From: DASTSN01 sp035760665
Lineage (GTDB): Bacteria; Bacteroidota; Bacteroidia; Chitinophagales; Chitinophagaceae
Assembly (NCBI GenBank): GCA_035760665.1
Contig: DASTSN010000103.1
Coordinates: 1 to 56,419 of the forward strand
Length of the DNA: 56,419 nucleotides
Direction of reading: 5' to 3'
Below the pieces are notes generated by a model. It did no database searches and was not told the origin of the DNA. It was given only the letters and a program-made list of their open reading frames with translations. How positions within the stretch are numbered: the first letter of the stretch is position 1; each line of letters starts with the position of its first letter. Made by a program: the position numbers and the translations under genes. Of the stretch, positions 1 through 9,455 are shown one piece after another.

Positions 1-82
1 TAACCGCATTGCTGCCACCCCCGCCTACGCCGATAACCTTAATGATGGATGATTTTTCCTTCGGCAAATCAAAATGTATCAT
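1..82 (-). CDS. ftsZ: FtsZ, cell division GTPase (N-terminal fragment, runs off the window)
   Basis: Tubulin-like GTPase that forms the Z ring. Only 27 codons are visible, starting at the ATG at 82 (minus strand). The translation contains IKVIGVGGGGSNAV, the first nucleotide-binding strand and loop of FtsZ, preceded by an acidic/basic N-terminus typical of the family. It follows ftsA by 119 bases on the same strand, the usual ftsA-ftsZ order of the dcw cluster. The rest of the gene lies outside the window, so the GTPase signature GGGTGTG cannot be checked here. Confidence 0.9.
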   Translation of the reverse strand, partial: MIHFDLPKEKSSIIKVIGVGGGGSNAV

Positions 83-201
83 AATCAAAAATTAAATAGT
101 CCAGTTCCGCCCGGGTTCAAGCCGGTAAGAACGATGTTTAATGGGTTTAGTAAATCGTGCTTTTAAAAACTGTTTCATTTCTATTGAAACTCATAGGGAA
201 T

Positions 202-1578
202 TCATAAATGATGATCTTCCTCTTCTTTAAACAAATCAATAATTCCATCTTTGAATTTTCCCCAGAAATTGCTCAGGCTTTTCCGCTGTTTTACTTTTTC
301 TTCTTTTACTTCCTCTTCTTCCACTGTTTCGTCTGGTTCTTCAGCCATTGAACGTTTCAGCGCATCCGGCACTTCTACCTTCCTGAACTCTTTATCAAAT
401 TGCTTCCGGTTATGTTCGTAATCGTCATATCCTTTTAATATCAACCCGATACAGGTAGAATAGGTTGGTTTGGCGAGTTCTTCAATATGCCCGCCAGCAA
501 GGTGCTCATTGGGGAAACCAATTCTTGCCGGCAATCCTGTCACGTATTCTGTTAGTTGGATGAGGTGCTTCAACTGAGAGCCACCGCCTGTGAGTATAAT
601 GCCACCATTCAGCATTCTGTTATCCAATCCCACCTGCTTGAGGTGGTAGGTAACAAAATCAAGAATTTCGCTCATACGTGCCTGTATGATATTGGCCAGG
701 TTCTTCACGCTGATTTCTTTGGCTGGCATACCCCGCAAACCCGGGATCGTGATGTAGGCATTTGCTTTCGCCTCGTTGGACAAAGCGCTTCCAAACTGAA
801 CTTTCATCTGCTCAGCCTGTGTTTTTAATACTCCCAGGCCGGTTTTAATATCATTGGTGATATTTTCACCTGCAAACGGAATAACAGCTGTATGCTTTAA
901 AATTCCTTCATAAAACACAGCCAGATCCGTGGTACCACCGCCAATGTCAACGATTGCCACGCCGGCTTCCAGGTCTTCCTGCCCCATGACCGCGGCAGAG
1001 GATGCCAGCGGCTGCAGTACGAGATCCTTAGTATGCAGCCCGGACTTTTCCACGCTCCTGTTAATGTTGCGGATAGCGTTTTTATCACCGGTAATGATGT
1101 GGAAATTTGCACCCACTTTTACCCCGCCGTAACCAATCGGATTCGGGATATTCTGAAAATTATCAACTGTAAATTCCTGCGGAATCACATCGATGATCTG
1201 GTCTCCGGCGGGAATATATGTTTTGTACTGGTCATTGATCAGCTGATCAATTTCACGTTGCGTGATTTCTTCTTCCGTGGTTTGCCGCACAATGTCGCCA
1301 CGTGTTTGTAAACTTTTAATGTGATGACCTGCAATACCTACATACACTTCTGCAATGTCAAGATGGGGATTGGAAGCATAACAATTTTCCAGCGCTGACC
1401 GGATAGCTTTAATGGTTTCGTCAATATTAAGTACCTGCCCATGCTTAACGCCGTTGCTGTTGGCACGGCCAAAGCCTAATATTTCCAGTTTTCCATATTC
1501 GTTTTTGCGGCCTGCAATCACCGCAATCTTGGTCGTTCCTATGTCAAGACCTACAATGATGGGTTGTTCGCTGTTCAT
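202..1578 (-). CDS. ftsA: FtsA, actin-like divisome membrane anchor
   Basis: Actin/Hsp70-fold ATPase that tethers FtsZ to the inner membrane and recruits later divisome proteins. 458 residues from an ATG. The phosphate-1 loop LDIGTTK is at residues 11-17, phosphate-2 DIGGGTTD at 211-218, and the adenosine motif GGIILTGGGSQ near 335. The last 25 residues contain an amphipathic stretch (SNFWGKFKDGIIDLFKE) that matches the FtsA membrane-targeting helix; it is preceded by a very acidic linker (EEPDETVEEEEVKEEK), which lengthens the protein relative to E. coli FtsA (420 aa). It sits between ftsQ and ftsZ, 132 bases after ftsQ. Identification is firm. Confidence 0.97.
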   Translation of the reverse strand: MNSEQPIIVGLDIGTTKIAVIAGRKNEYGKLEILGFGRANSNGVKHGQVLNIDETIKAIRSALENCYASNPHLDIAEVYVGIAGHHIKSLQTRGDIVRQTTEEEITQREIDQLINDQYKTYIPAGDQIIDVIPQEFTVDNFQNIPNPIGYGGVKVGANFHIITGDKNAIRNINRSVEKSGLHTKDLVLQPLASSAAVMGQEDLEAGVAIVDIGGGTTDLAVFYEGILKHTAVIPFAGENITNDIKTGLGVLKTQAEQMKVQFGSALSNEAKANAYITIPGLRGMPAKEISVKNLANIIQARMSEILDFVTYHLKQVGLDNRMLNGGIILTGGGSQLKHLIQLTEYVTGLPARIGFPNEHLAGGHIEELAKPTYSTCIGLILKGYDDYEHNRKQFDKEFRKVEVPDALKRSMAEEPDETVEEEEVKEEKVKQRKSLSNFWGKFKDGIIDLFKEEEDHHL

Positions 1579-1710
1579 AGTATGTTGTTTTTAGTTGTTT
1601 ACTGAATTTTCATTATTTCGTTTACAGTTCATATTTATAAAGACGATTGCTTTATAACTTTTTACCGGTTCCTGCAATTCCGCATCGTCAGCTATTGTCA
1701 CGCTGTCTCG

Positions 1711-2799
1711 CTAATTTTTTACTCGCTTTGGCATGATAGCTTTGGGTATGCGCTTTTGTTGCCCGGGCTTAGGATTAGTAATTGGTTTTTTCGCAGATTG
1801 GACGACTTGTGTAGATTTCAAAGGGGTAGGATTTCCGGTATGGCTACTATTAGCCTGTTCGGTTTCCGGTATCGAATCAGTTTGCTCATTATCCTTGACC
1901 GTACTGTTGTGCGGGAAGGTTGTTGTCGTAGTCACCAGTGTGTCAACCGGTACTTCCTGTGATTGCCTGATCAGTTTTTCTATATTAAGCTTTACCTGGG
2001 CGGTATCTGCCCTGTTTGCTTTTGTACCTTTCCGTGTAGCCACTATCTGTCCGTCAAACCCTACATTGATCATACTGTATTTGTCAAAGCCAGCCTTTGC
2101 AACAATTTCTTTGTAAAACACATACAGTTTATGCAATTTCTTAGCAATATCATTTCCATCGCCCAGCCTGACAAGATGATTACCCACGACTGGTATCATT
2201 TCAACATTTTGATCACCTGATATGGCAAACTGGTCGACCTGTGCCATCCAGAAAGGATGCGACAACACATATTGACTGATTGTTTTCACATTATTTAATA
2301 AAACACTATCCCTGGCTGTTAGCTTTTTAGAATCCGGAAAACCTGTAAACACCGGCACTCTTGCACTGAGGCGATCTGACAATGGCATGCGTGCCGCACT
2401 ACTGTCGATGTAAAACGAATTACCGGACACAGTGAATATTCTTGCCACAGGCACCCGTTGATCAATGGATACATGCAGCACATTCCTGCCGTCGAAATAT
2501 AGTTGTGCATCGCGTATCCAAACATTTTTCTCCAGTACTTCCTCCAGGCTTTGCAGGTTTATCGCTGTCATCAGCTGACCTTTCAACGGTCCATGCGTAA
2601 CAGCAGCTAAGATTTTCACAACATCGTTTTCTGTCACAAAATATTCATCACCCTGGGAATGAATGGCGATTTTATAATCGCTGCACTGCTGTCGGTTCTT
2701 TTTACCGATTGCCGCCACCAGTAGTGTGAGCATACCGGCAGTGACTATAAGCCACAGGCCGGCCATAACTATTTTTCGTATCGTTTTTTTTGTATTCAC
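1711..2799 (-). CDS. ftsQ: FtsQ-like cell division protein with long C-terminal tail
   Basis: Single-pass inner-membrane divisome protein linking cytoplasmic and periplasmic division factors. 362 residues from a GTG at 2799, two bases after the murC stop, so the start is set by coupling. One membrane segment at about residues 10-30 is followed by a POTRA-like region (about 40-110, with FVTENDVVKIL) and the beta domain with the family-like stretch RVPVARIFTVSGNSFYID. Residues from about 285 to the end form a low-complexity Thr/Pro/Lys/Gln-rich tail ending in a very basic stretch. E. coli FtsQ has 276 residues, so the tail accounts for the extra length. Sequence identity to FtsQ is weak, as is usual in Bacteroidota; position between murC and ftsA is the stronger evidence. 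Confidence 0.88.
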   Translation of the reverse strand: MNTKKTIRKIVMAGLWLIVTAGMLTLLVAAIGKKNRQQCSDYKIAIHSQGDEYFVTENDVVKILAAVTHGPLKGQLMTAINLQSLEEVLEKNVWIRDAQLYFDGRNVLHVSIDQRVPVARIFTVSGNSFYIDSSAARMPLSDRLSARVPVFTGFPDSKKLTARDSVLLNNVKTISQYVLSHPFWMAQVDQFAISGDQNVEMIPVVGNHLVRLGDGNDIAKKLHKLYVFYKEIVAKAGFDKYSMINVGFDGQIVATRKGTKANRADTAQVKLNIEKLIRQSQEVPVDTLVTTTTTFPHNSTVKDNEQTDSIPETEQANSSHTGNPTPLKSTQVVQSAKKPITNPKPGQQKRIPKAIMPKRVKN

Positions 2800-2801
2800 G
2801 T

Positions 2802-4229
2802 TTATTGAGCTGCTGTCAATATCTCTTTTATAGGATGTATTAAAGTGTCAATATCGCCGGCACCAGCTGTCACCAGTACACGGTCTTTTGTTTCATGATG
2901 CCGACTGCCGTACTCATTTCTGATCCATTCGATTAAATTTTCTTTCGTCAATACACGGCAATTTTTATTTTTCATTTTCGCTAGAATCATTTGGCTGCTT
3001 ACTCCCTCAATCGGTGCTTCCCTTGCCGGATAGATGGGTAATAGAATCACTTCATCGGCCATGTCCAGCACTGCCGCAAATCCATCAGCCAGGTCCCTGG
3101 TTCTTGAATAAAGATGCGGTTGAAATATTATCGTACAGGTCTTGGATTTAAAAAGAGCTTTCACGCCTGTAAGCAATGCTTTCAACTCTTCGGGGTGGTG
3201 CGCATAATCATCAATAAAAGCAAACTTTTCTGTCCTGATGATGAACTCAAACCTGCGTTTCACCCCCTTGAAGCTGGCAACAGCATTCCTGATCTTTTCC
3301 TCATCTATGCCGAGGTAGTTAGCGATAGTGATGGCCGCCACCGCATTTTCCACATTGTGCAATCCGCCCATATTCAACTGCACATTTTCAAGCATCCATT
3401 CTTTTATCATTACATCAAACACATAACTTCCGTTTACAATGCGGATATTGCAGGCAAAGGCATCTGCGTTTTCATCCTGCAAACTGTAGGTCAGGTGTTT
3501 TTCCGCCAGCAGTTCCGGCGCCCTGCTTAATCCAGTTTTATGGAGCAGTAGGCCGCCAGGTTTTAGCTTTCTGCTGAAATCTACGAAAGCCTGTTCCACC
3601 GCATCAGCTGTTCCATAGATATCCAGATGGTCCGCATCCATCGCTGTAATCACAGCAACATCCGGGCTCAGCTTCAAGAAACTCCTGTCGTATTCGTCTG
3701 CTTCAATCACACATACATTTCTTTCGCTGCTCCAGAAATTTGTACCATAGTTTACTGACACACCTCCTAAAAAAGCGTTGCAGCCATAGCCTGAATCACG
3801 CAGTAAATGGGCCACCATTGTAGTAATGGTCGTTTTGCCGTGTGTACCCGCAATACAGATATTAAAAGAGCTTTCTGTTATCATTTGCAACACATCACTG
3901 CGCTTCACAACTTTATATCCTTGCTGCTGATAATAAATCAATTGTTTGTGCTCTTTGGGGATGGCCGGTGTGTATACCACTAATTGCACATCCTTCGGGG
4001 CTACATCAACTGCTTCCTCGTAATGAATAACTATCCCCGATGCCTCCAGTTCTTTTGTCAGCATGGTCTGGGTTCTGTCATACCCACTAACCTTTATTCC
4101 TTTTGAATGAAAATACCGGGCAATCGCACTCATACCGATACCACCAATACCGATAAAATAGACTGCCTTCACCGATTCTTGCCCTGCGGTGGTGATTAAC
4201 AAATTGCCGTAGTTATTGCTTTCATTCAT
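2802..4229 (-). CDS. murC: UDP-N-acetylmuramate--L-alanine ligase
   Basis: Cytoplasmic ATP-dependent ligase that adds L-alanine to UDP-MurNAc, the first amino acid of the peptidoglycan stem. 475 residues from the ATG at 4229; the frame is open further to a TTG at 4244, but the ATG gives a normal length. The nucleotide-binding FIGIGGIGMSA is at about residues 25-35, the P-loop GTHGKTT at about 128-134, and the C-terminal ligase-domain motif DDYAHHPEE at about 340. It lies between murG and ftsQ in the dcw cluster, with only two bases before ftsQ. Confidence 0.97.
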   Translation of the reverse strand: MNESNNYGNLLITTAGQESVKAVYFIGIGGIGMSAIARYFHSKGIKVSGYDRTQTMLTKELEASGIVIHYEEAVDVAPKDVQLVVYTPAIPKEHKQLIYYQQQGYKVVKRSDVLQMITESSFNICIAGTHGKTTITTMVAHLLRDSGYGCNAFLGGVSVNYGTNFWSSERNVCVIEADEYDRSFLKLSPDVAVITAMDADHLDIYGTADAVEQAFVDFSRKLKPGGLLLHKTGLSRAPELLAEKHLTYSLQDENADAFACNIRIVNGSYVFDVMIKEWMLENVQLNMGGLHNVENAVAAITIANYLGIDEEKIRNAVASFKGVKRRFEFIIRTEKFAFIDDYAHHPEELKALLTGVKALFKSKTCTIIFQPHLYSRTRDLADGFAAVLDMADEVILLPIYPAREAPIEGVSSQMILAKMKNKNCRVLTKENLIEWIRNEYGSRHHETKDRVLVTAGAGDIDTLIHPIKEILTAAQ

Positions 4230-4299
4230 TTTGTCAGCATTCAACCATTTTCAAACCCCCAAAGGGGGGATTCATAAGGACAGTATTAATCGGACCTTC

Positions 4300-5388
4300 T
4301 TAAATCAGGTCGAGTATTTTCTTTGCTATTTGTTCATCGGCATCGTACACAGCCAATGCCGCAATATTTTTCTTCAATTCATCCTGCCGTTGCTCATCCC
4401 TGGCCAGTGCCACAATCATAGGTACCAGTTTATCCAGGGCTTCGTTATCTTTCACCATCAGGGCTGCCTGCTTTTTCACAAGGTTTTGCGCATTTGCTGT
4501 CTGATGATCTTCTGCCGCGTATGGATAGGGGACAAACACGACCGGCTTTTTCACCACACACAGTTCCGTAATTGCCATTGCACCAGCCCGCGAAACCACA
4601 ATATCGGCTGCACCATACGCATATTCCATTTGTGTGATAAATGCGCCCGTCCATATACCTGCTCTACCAGCTGCCCGTTGTGACGCTATAGCTTCATACG
4701 GTTTACCTGTTTGCCAGATAAGTTGCAGGTCGCTGGCCAGCAAGTCATCCAGGTGTTTATCAATAGTCTCATTGATTGACTTTGCACCGAGACTGCCGCC
4801 CACTACCAATACCGTTTTTTTTCCGGGATCCAGGGAAAAAAACCTTACAGCTTCATCCCGGCTTATGGCAGCCTGTGCTATTGTCTTTCTGACAGGATTG
4901 CCGGTTTTAATAATCTTACCGGGGGGAAAAAACTTTTCCATCCCTTCCGAAGCAACGAAGACGGCAGTTGCTTTTTTCCCCAGCAGGATATTGGATTTAC
5001 CGGCAAAAGAATTGGATTCATGGATGAACGTTGGAATTCCTTTTGCCTGGGCATACCGCAATACCGGGAAACTCGAATAGCCGCCAACCCCTATTACAGC
5101 ATCGGGTGCAAATGCCCGCACAATAGAGCGTACCTGGAAAAAGCTTTTTACCAGCTTAAACGGTAACCCGATATTTTTTATCAAAGAACTCCTGTTAAAT
5201 CCTGCAATATCCAGTCCGCTGATTTGATAACCTGCCTGCGGTATTTTTTCCATTTCCATCTTTCCCTTAGCCCCCACAAAGAGTATTTTCACCCGGTCAT
5301 CTGCCTTTTTTATAGCATTGGCAATGGCAATTGCCGGAAAAATATGACCGCCTGTTCCGCCACCTGCTATGATAATTCGTTTGCCCAT
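4300..5388 (-). CDS. murG: Lipid II synthase MurG (GlcNAc transferase)
   Basis: Peripheral membrane glycosyltransferase (GT28) that transfers GlcNAc from UDP-GlcNAc to lipid I, producing lipid II. 362 residues, the normal family size, from an ATG one base after the ftsW stop. N-terminal glycine-rich loop GGGTGGHIFPA (about 9-19), second G loop GVGGYSSFPV (about 100-109), and the donor-site region SRAGAMAITEL near 265, where the usual Gly of SRSGA is retained as RAGA. The neighbours ftsW and murC supply the flippase/polymerase partner and an earlier step. Confidence 0.97.
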   Translation of the reverse strand: MGKRIIIAGGGTGGHIFPAIAIANAIKKADDRVKILFVGAKGKMEMEKIPQAGYQISGLDIAGFNRSSLIKNIGLPFKLVKSFFQVRSIVRAFAPDAVIGVGGYSSFPVLRYAQAKGIPTFIHESNSFAGKSNILLGKKATAVFVASEGMEKFFPPGKIIKTGNPVRKTIAQAAISRDEAVRFFSLDPGKKTVLVVGGSLGAKSINETIDKHLDDLLASDLQLIWQTGKPYEAIASQRAAGRAGIWTGAFITQMEYAYGAADIVVSRAGAMAITELCVVKKPVVFVPYPYAAEDHQTANAQNLVKKQAALMVKDNEALDKLVPMIVALARDEQRQDELKKNIAALAVYDADEQIAKKILDLI

Positions 5389-5389
5389 A

Positions 5390-6658
5390 TTACTCAGCAG
5401 TTTTTTCTGCCGCCGCTTTACCTTCTAACTGTTCCACGTTTCGGGCCACACTTAAAATGATACCAATGGCCAGACAGGTAAAAATAAAACTGGTGCCTCC
5501 CATACTAACCAACGGCAATGTCACACCCGTTACAGGAAACAGGTTTACCGTCACGGCCATGTTTGCAATGGCCTGTATAGCCAGTGTAAAACTGAGCCCC
5601 AGCGCCAGGAATGCACCAAACGCATATGGACATCGTTTATAAATCCTAATGCAGCGGTACAAAAACACCAGGTACACAAACACGATAAAGAGACCGCCAA
5701 GCAAACCGTACTCCTCGATAATTATCGCATAGATGAAATCGTTATACGCCTGTGGCAAATAATCACGGGTGGTGCTGTTACCGGGTCCCACGCCAAATAA
5801 GCCGCCTTTGGCAATGGCAATTTTGGCCTGGTTAACCTGGTACATATCATCGTTATCAGCATCCTTTCCACCATAGATGTAATTCTCCACTCTGTTAACC
5901 CAGGTATTCACTCTTCCAAACAAGCCGCCAGCAGCTTTTTTGACAACTGCTGCCTCGTCGTTATTTTCTCCCTGGTGCCTGATAACAGCAGCAGAGATCA
6001 GCAGCACAATGGGTATAGCAGCAATGCCCATGATCATCAGCAGGTGCCTGGTACGAACACGGCCAATAAACATGAGTACCATGCAACTGGCCCCCAGCAG
6101 CAGCGCTGTCGAAAGATTTGCGGGTGCTATCAGTATGCAAACAATTGCTACTGGTAAAAAAACAGGAACAAACCCCTTCCTGAAATCTTTGATATCATTT
6201 TGTTTTTTACTCAGCAGCCTGGCCAGGTACATAAACAACGCCAGCCTTGCCAGGTCAGACGTTTGCATGGTGAGATTAATAATCGGCAATCGGATCCAGC
6301 GGCTACCTTCATTCATCCGAACACCAAAAAATAACGTATAAATTAACAACGGTATAGAGAGGAGGAATAAAATTTGCGCCACCTTGGAATAGATCGTGTA
6401 ATTGACTTTATGCGCAAAGTAAATAACAGCGATCCCCAGCACGATAAATGCAAACTGCTTAAATAAATAAACCTCCGTGTTGCCCTTATAATTTTTATAC
6501 GCCAGCGAACCGGTAGCACTGTACACGGCCAGCAAGGAGATCAATACCAGCAGCACCACGAGAGCCCAGATGACCTTATCCCCTTTTGTTTTATTCAAAA
6601 GGTGCTTTCCGCTGAATCCCTGAAAGTCCTGAATCCGTATGTCTTTTGTTGCACTCAT
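5390..6658 (-). CDS. ftsW: FtsW, SEDS-family septal peptidoglycan polymerase
   Basis: Polytopic SEDS glycosyltransferase that polymerises lipid II at the septum together with its class B PBP (ftsI in this cluster). 422 residues with about ten hydrophobic segments. The C-terminal SEDS signature is clear: FPVTGVTLPLVSMGGTS near residues 370-386. A charged, Gly-rich extracytoplasmic loop (about 235-290) contains the expected conserved region before GVGPGNS. The ATG overlaps the murD stop by one base (TAATG), pointing to translational coupling. The alternative, RodA, is excluded by context rather than by a distinctive motif. Confidence 0.95.
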   Translation of the reverse strand: MSATKDIRIQDFQGFSGKHLLNKTKGDKVIWALVVLLVLISLLAVYSATGSLAYKNYKGNTEVYLFKQFAFIVLGIAVIYFAHKVNYTIYSKVAQILFLLSIPLLIYTLFFGVRMNEGSRWIRLPIINLTMQTSDLARLALFMYLARLLSKKQNDIKDFRKGFVPVFLPVAIVCILIAPANLSTALLLGASCMVLMFIGRVRTRHLLMIMGIAAIPIVLLISAAVIRHQGENNDEAAVVKKAAGGLFGRVNTWVNRVENYIYGGKDADNDDMYQVNQAKIAIAKGGLFGVGPGNSTTRDYLPQAYNDFIYAIIIEEYGLLGGLFIVFVYLVFLYRCIRIYKRCPYAFGAFLALGLSFTLAIQAIANMAVTVNLFPVTGVTLPLVSMGGTSFIFTCLAIGIILSVARNVEQLEGKAAAEKTAE

Positions 6659-7998
6659 TATAAATCCCTTACCGCTTCTTTAAACTGCTTTCCGCGGTCT
6701 TCATAATTTTTAAACAAATCAAAACTGGCGCATGCAGGACTTAACAGCACTACATCACCTTTACTGGCAAAATGAAAGGCAGCATGTACGGCTTCTGAGG
6801 CGCTGCCTGTGTTTACAATAGGGCTGACTACATTTCCAAAAGCTTCGTGGATTTTCCGGTTATCTTTTCCAAGGCAGATAATGGCCTTCACCTTTTCTTT
6901 CACCATATCCTCCAGTAGTGAATAATCATTGCCTTTGTCAACTCCACCCAGGATGAGGATGGTGGGCTTGGTCATACTTTCCAATGCATACCAGGTAGAG
7001 TTGACATTGGTTGCCTTGCTGTCGTTAATAAATTCCACACCCCTGATTGTAGCCACATATTCCATACGGTGTTCAAGGCTCTGAAAATTTTGTACAGCTT
7101 CACGAATCTTTTCCTTCCGGATATCCATCGTGGCGCCTGCCACACAGGCGGCCATGGTATTGTACTGGTTGTGCTTTCCCTTCAGGGCAAAGTCGTATAC
7201 ACTCATCGACATGTAATCAACACCTGTTCTCACATACATATCGCCGTCTTTAATAAATGCGCCGTTTGGTACTTCTCGCTTCATACTTATTGGTAATGGG
7301 TTAGAATGAATGGTAAACTGACTGATGTATTTCATAGTTACTTCATCATCTGCGCAGTAAATGAAATAGTCATTTACCTGCTGTTTCATAGTAATCCGGA
7401 ATTTGCTTCTGATATAGTTTTCAAATTTGTAATCGTAACGGTCGAGGTGATCTTCGGTAATGTTCGTCAGGATCGCTGTATCAGCTCTAAACTGATCGAT
7501 GTCATCAAGCTGAAAACTGCTCACCTCAGCAACATAGAGAGGTTTGGGATCTTCAGCTACCTGCCGCGCAAATGAATACCCGATATTGCCCACCAGCGCA
7601 CAATCCAGGCCGCCGGTTTTGCAAATGTGATACGTCAGTGCGGTGGTGGTGGTTTTACCATTGCTACCGGTGATAGCAATAATTTTACTGTTGCCTTTGA
7701 ACCTGTATGCCAGCTCGATTTCACTGATTACGGGTATCCCTTTTTCCCTGATTCTTTTTACCATTTCATTCTTCTCAGGTATACCCGGGCTTTTCATAAT
7801 TTCATCAGCTGTCAGTACTGCATCTTCATCATGCCCGCCTTCCCGGTAGTTGATGCCAGCCCGCACTAACTCGTTACGATAATTTTCCTTCAAAGAACTT
7901 TCATCTGACACCAGCACATCATACCCCTGTTGTTTTGCCAGGAGCGCAGCCCCTACGCCACTTTCTCCCCCACCCAGTATGACAAACCGTTTACGCAT
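6658..7998 (-). CDS. murD: UDP-N-acetylmuramoyl-L-alanine--D-glutamate ligase
   Basis: Cytoplasmic Mur ligase that adds D-glutamate to UDP-MurNAc-L-Ala. 446 residues from an ATG. Rossmann-like N-terminus with ILGGGESGVGAALLA (about 7-21), P-loop GSNGKTTTTAL at about 112-122, HRMEYV and NDSKATNVNSTWYAL (about 305-330), the latter typical of MurD. It sits between mraY and ftsW; 125 bases separate it from mraY and it overlaps ftsW by one base. Length and motifs are ordinary for the family. Confidence 0.97.
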   Translation of the reverse strand: MRKRFVILGGGESGVGAALLAKQQGYDVLVSDESSLKENYRNELVRAGINYREGGHDEDAVLTADEIMKSPGIPEKNEMVKRIREKGIPVISEIELAYRFKGNSKIIAITGSNGKTTTTALTYHICKTGGLDCALVGNIGYSFARQVAEDPKPLYVAEVSSFQLDDIDQFRADTAILTNITEDHLDRYDYKFENYIRSKFRITMKQQVNDYFIYCADDEVTMKYISQFTIHSNPLPISMKREVPNGAFIKDGDMYVRTGVDYMSMSVYDFALKGKHNQYNTMAACVAGATMDIRKEKIREAVQNFQSLEHRMEYVATIRGVEFINDSKATNVNSTWYALESMTKPTILILGGVDKGNDYSLLEDMVKEKVKAIICLGKDNRKIHEAFGNVVSPIVNTGSASEAVHAAFHFASKGDVVLLSPACASFDLFKNYEDRGKQFKEAVRDL

Positions 7999-8123
7999 GT
8001 TTCAATTCTTGTACGGAGTTTGGTTCTTCACAAGCATTGGTTTTCACTGCACCACAATTTCATTGGATTATCTTGTCTTTAATCTTCAGCAACCCGCTGC
8101 ACGATTCATTCCACCTGTCGTTA

Positions 8124-9401
8124 TTATCTTAATTTTAGTGTTACAATACTTAGCACCACGCATAAAACCGTCACAATCCAGAATCGTGTCACAATCTTCG
8201 CCTCGTGATAGCCTTTCTTCTGGTAATGGTGGTGCAGGGGGCTCATTAAAAAAATTCGCCGGCCGGCACCGTATTTCTTTTTTGTGTATTTGAAATAACT
8301 CACCTGTATCATCACGCTCAGGTTTTCCACCAGGAAAACGCCACAGAAAATGGGTATGAGTAACTCTTTGTGTACAATGATAGCGATGGCTGCAATAATG
8401 CCGCCCAGTGTTAAGCTGCCGGTATCGCCCATAAAAACCTGCGCCGGGTAAGAATTATACCAAAGAAAACCGATACAGGCACCAATCATGGCAGCGATAA
8501 AAATCGACAATTCGCCCAGGTTAGGTATATACATGATATTCAGGTAGTCGGCAAAAAAGAAGTTACCGCTTGCATACGCGAAAATGCCCAGACAAACTCC
8601 GATCAGTGCCGATGTACCCGATGCCAGCCCGTCCAATCCATCCGTAATATTTGCGCCATTCGAAACAGCTGTGATAATAAATATTACAATCAGGATATAA
8701 AGCACCCAGGTGTAATCCCGCAATGATGCCGGTAATAATTTGGAATAATTAAACTCGTGGTTTTTTACAAACGGAATAGTGGTAACTGGTACTTTCGTTT
8801 CTACAAAATGGCGTTCCCGTCCGTTTACCACCACAGTTTTAATGGTAGAATCTGCAGGGTTGGGAGTACCGATAAATTCACGCCATGTTTTCACGTTGCT
8901 GTTAAAATAAAGTGTGGCTCCCACGATAATTCCCAAACCAATTTGTCCTAAAATCTTAAACCAACCCGCCAATCCATCACGATCACCCTTTTTATATTGT
9001 TCTCCTTTTTGCTGGGCAATGCGTTTCGCCCTTAACTTCAGGTAGTCGTCCATAAATCCAATCAGTCCCAGCCAGATGGTGCTGATGATCATTAAGCGGA
9101 TATATACTTTATTGAGGTTGGCCAGTAATAAAGTTGGCACCAAGATCCCCATGATTATGATAATCCCTCCCATGGTTGGTGTTCCCTTTTTCATTTGCTC
9201 ACCGGCCAGTCCCAGGTCACGGACGGTTTCTCCCACCAGCTTTTTGCGCAGAAGATTGATGAGCCGTTTACCAAAAACCATGGTGATAAGCAGCGATAAC
9301 AAGACAGCCAACAGTACCCGGAAAGTGATGAAGTCAAACAACGCACTTCCCGGGAACTTAATGCCCTCTTCTTTAAACCATTGGAATAAATGATACAGCA
9401 T
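8124..9401 (-). CDS. mraY: Phospho-N-acetylmuramoyl-pentapeptide transferase
   Basis: Integral membrane enzyme that transfers phospho-MurNAc-pentapeptide to undecaprenyl phosphate, giving lipid I. 425 residues with about ten membrane segments. Aspartates in GFMDDYLK (about 115-122) and NITDGLDGLASG (about 251-262) are the catalytic/Mg-binding motifs, and PLHHHYQKKG near 388-397 is the conserved cytoplasmic loop. It is about 65 residues longer than E. coli MraY; most of the excess is a hydrophilic loop at about 168-230, between two membrane segments. The neighbours murE and murD supply the pathway context. Confidence 0.97.
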   Translation of the reverse strand: MLYHLFQWFKEEGIKFPGSALFDFITFRVLLAVLLSLLITMVFGKRLINLLRKKLVGETVRDLGLAGEQMKKGTPTMGGIIIIMGILVPTLLLANLNKVYIRLMIISTIWLGLIGFMDDYLKLRAKRIAQQKGEQYKKGDRDGLAGWFKILGQIGLGIIVGATLYFNSNVKTWREFIGTPNPADSTIKTVVVNGRERHFVETKVPVTTIPFVKNHEFNYSKLLPASLRDYTWVLYILIVIFIITAVSNGANITDGLDGLASGTSALIGVCLGIFAYASGNFFFADYLNIMYIPNLGELSIFIAAMIGACIGFLWYNSYPAQVFMGDTGSLTLGGIIAAIAIIVHKELLIPIFCGVFLVENLSVMIQVSYFKYTKKKYGAGRRIFLMSPLHHHYQKKGYHEAKIVTRFWIVTVLCVVLSIVTLKLR

Positions 9402-9455
9402 GTTGGCCTGGTAGCTTGATTTTTGGTTTTTACAAATGAACCGTCCTATAAAATT

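Noticed and set aside
172..190. Six-base hairpin GTTTCA/TGAAAC between ftsA and ftsZ
   Set aside because: Weak stem with a seven-base loop; a terminator inside this essential gene pair is unlikely and the T run is short.
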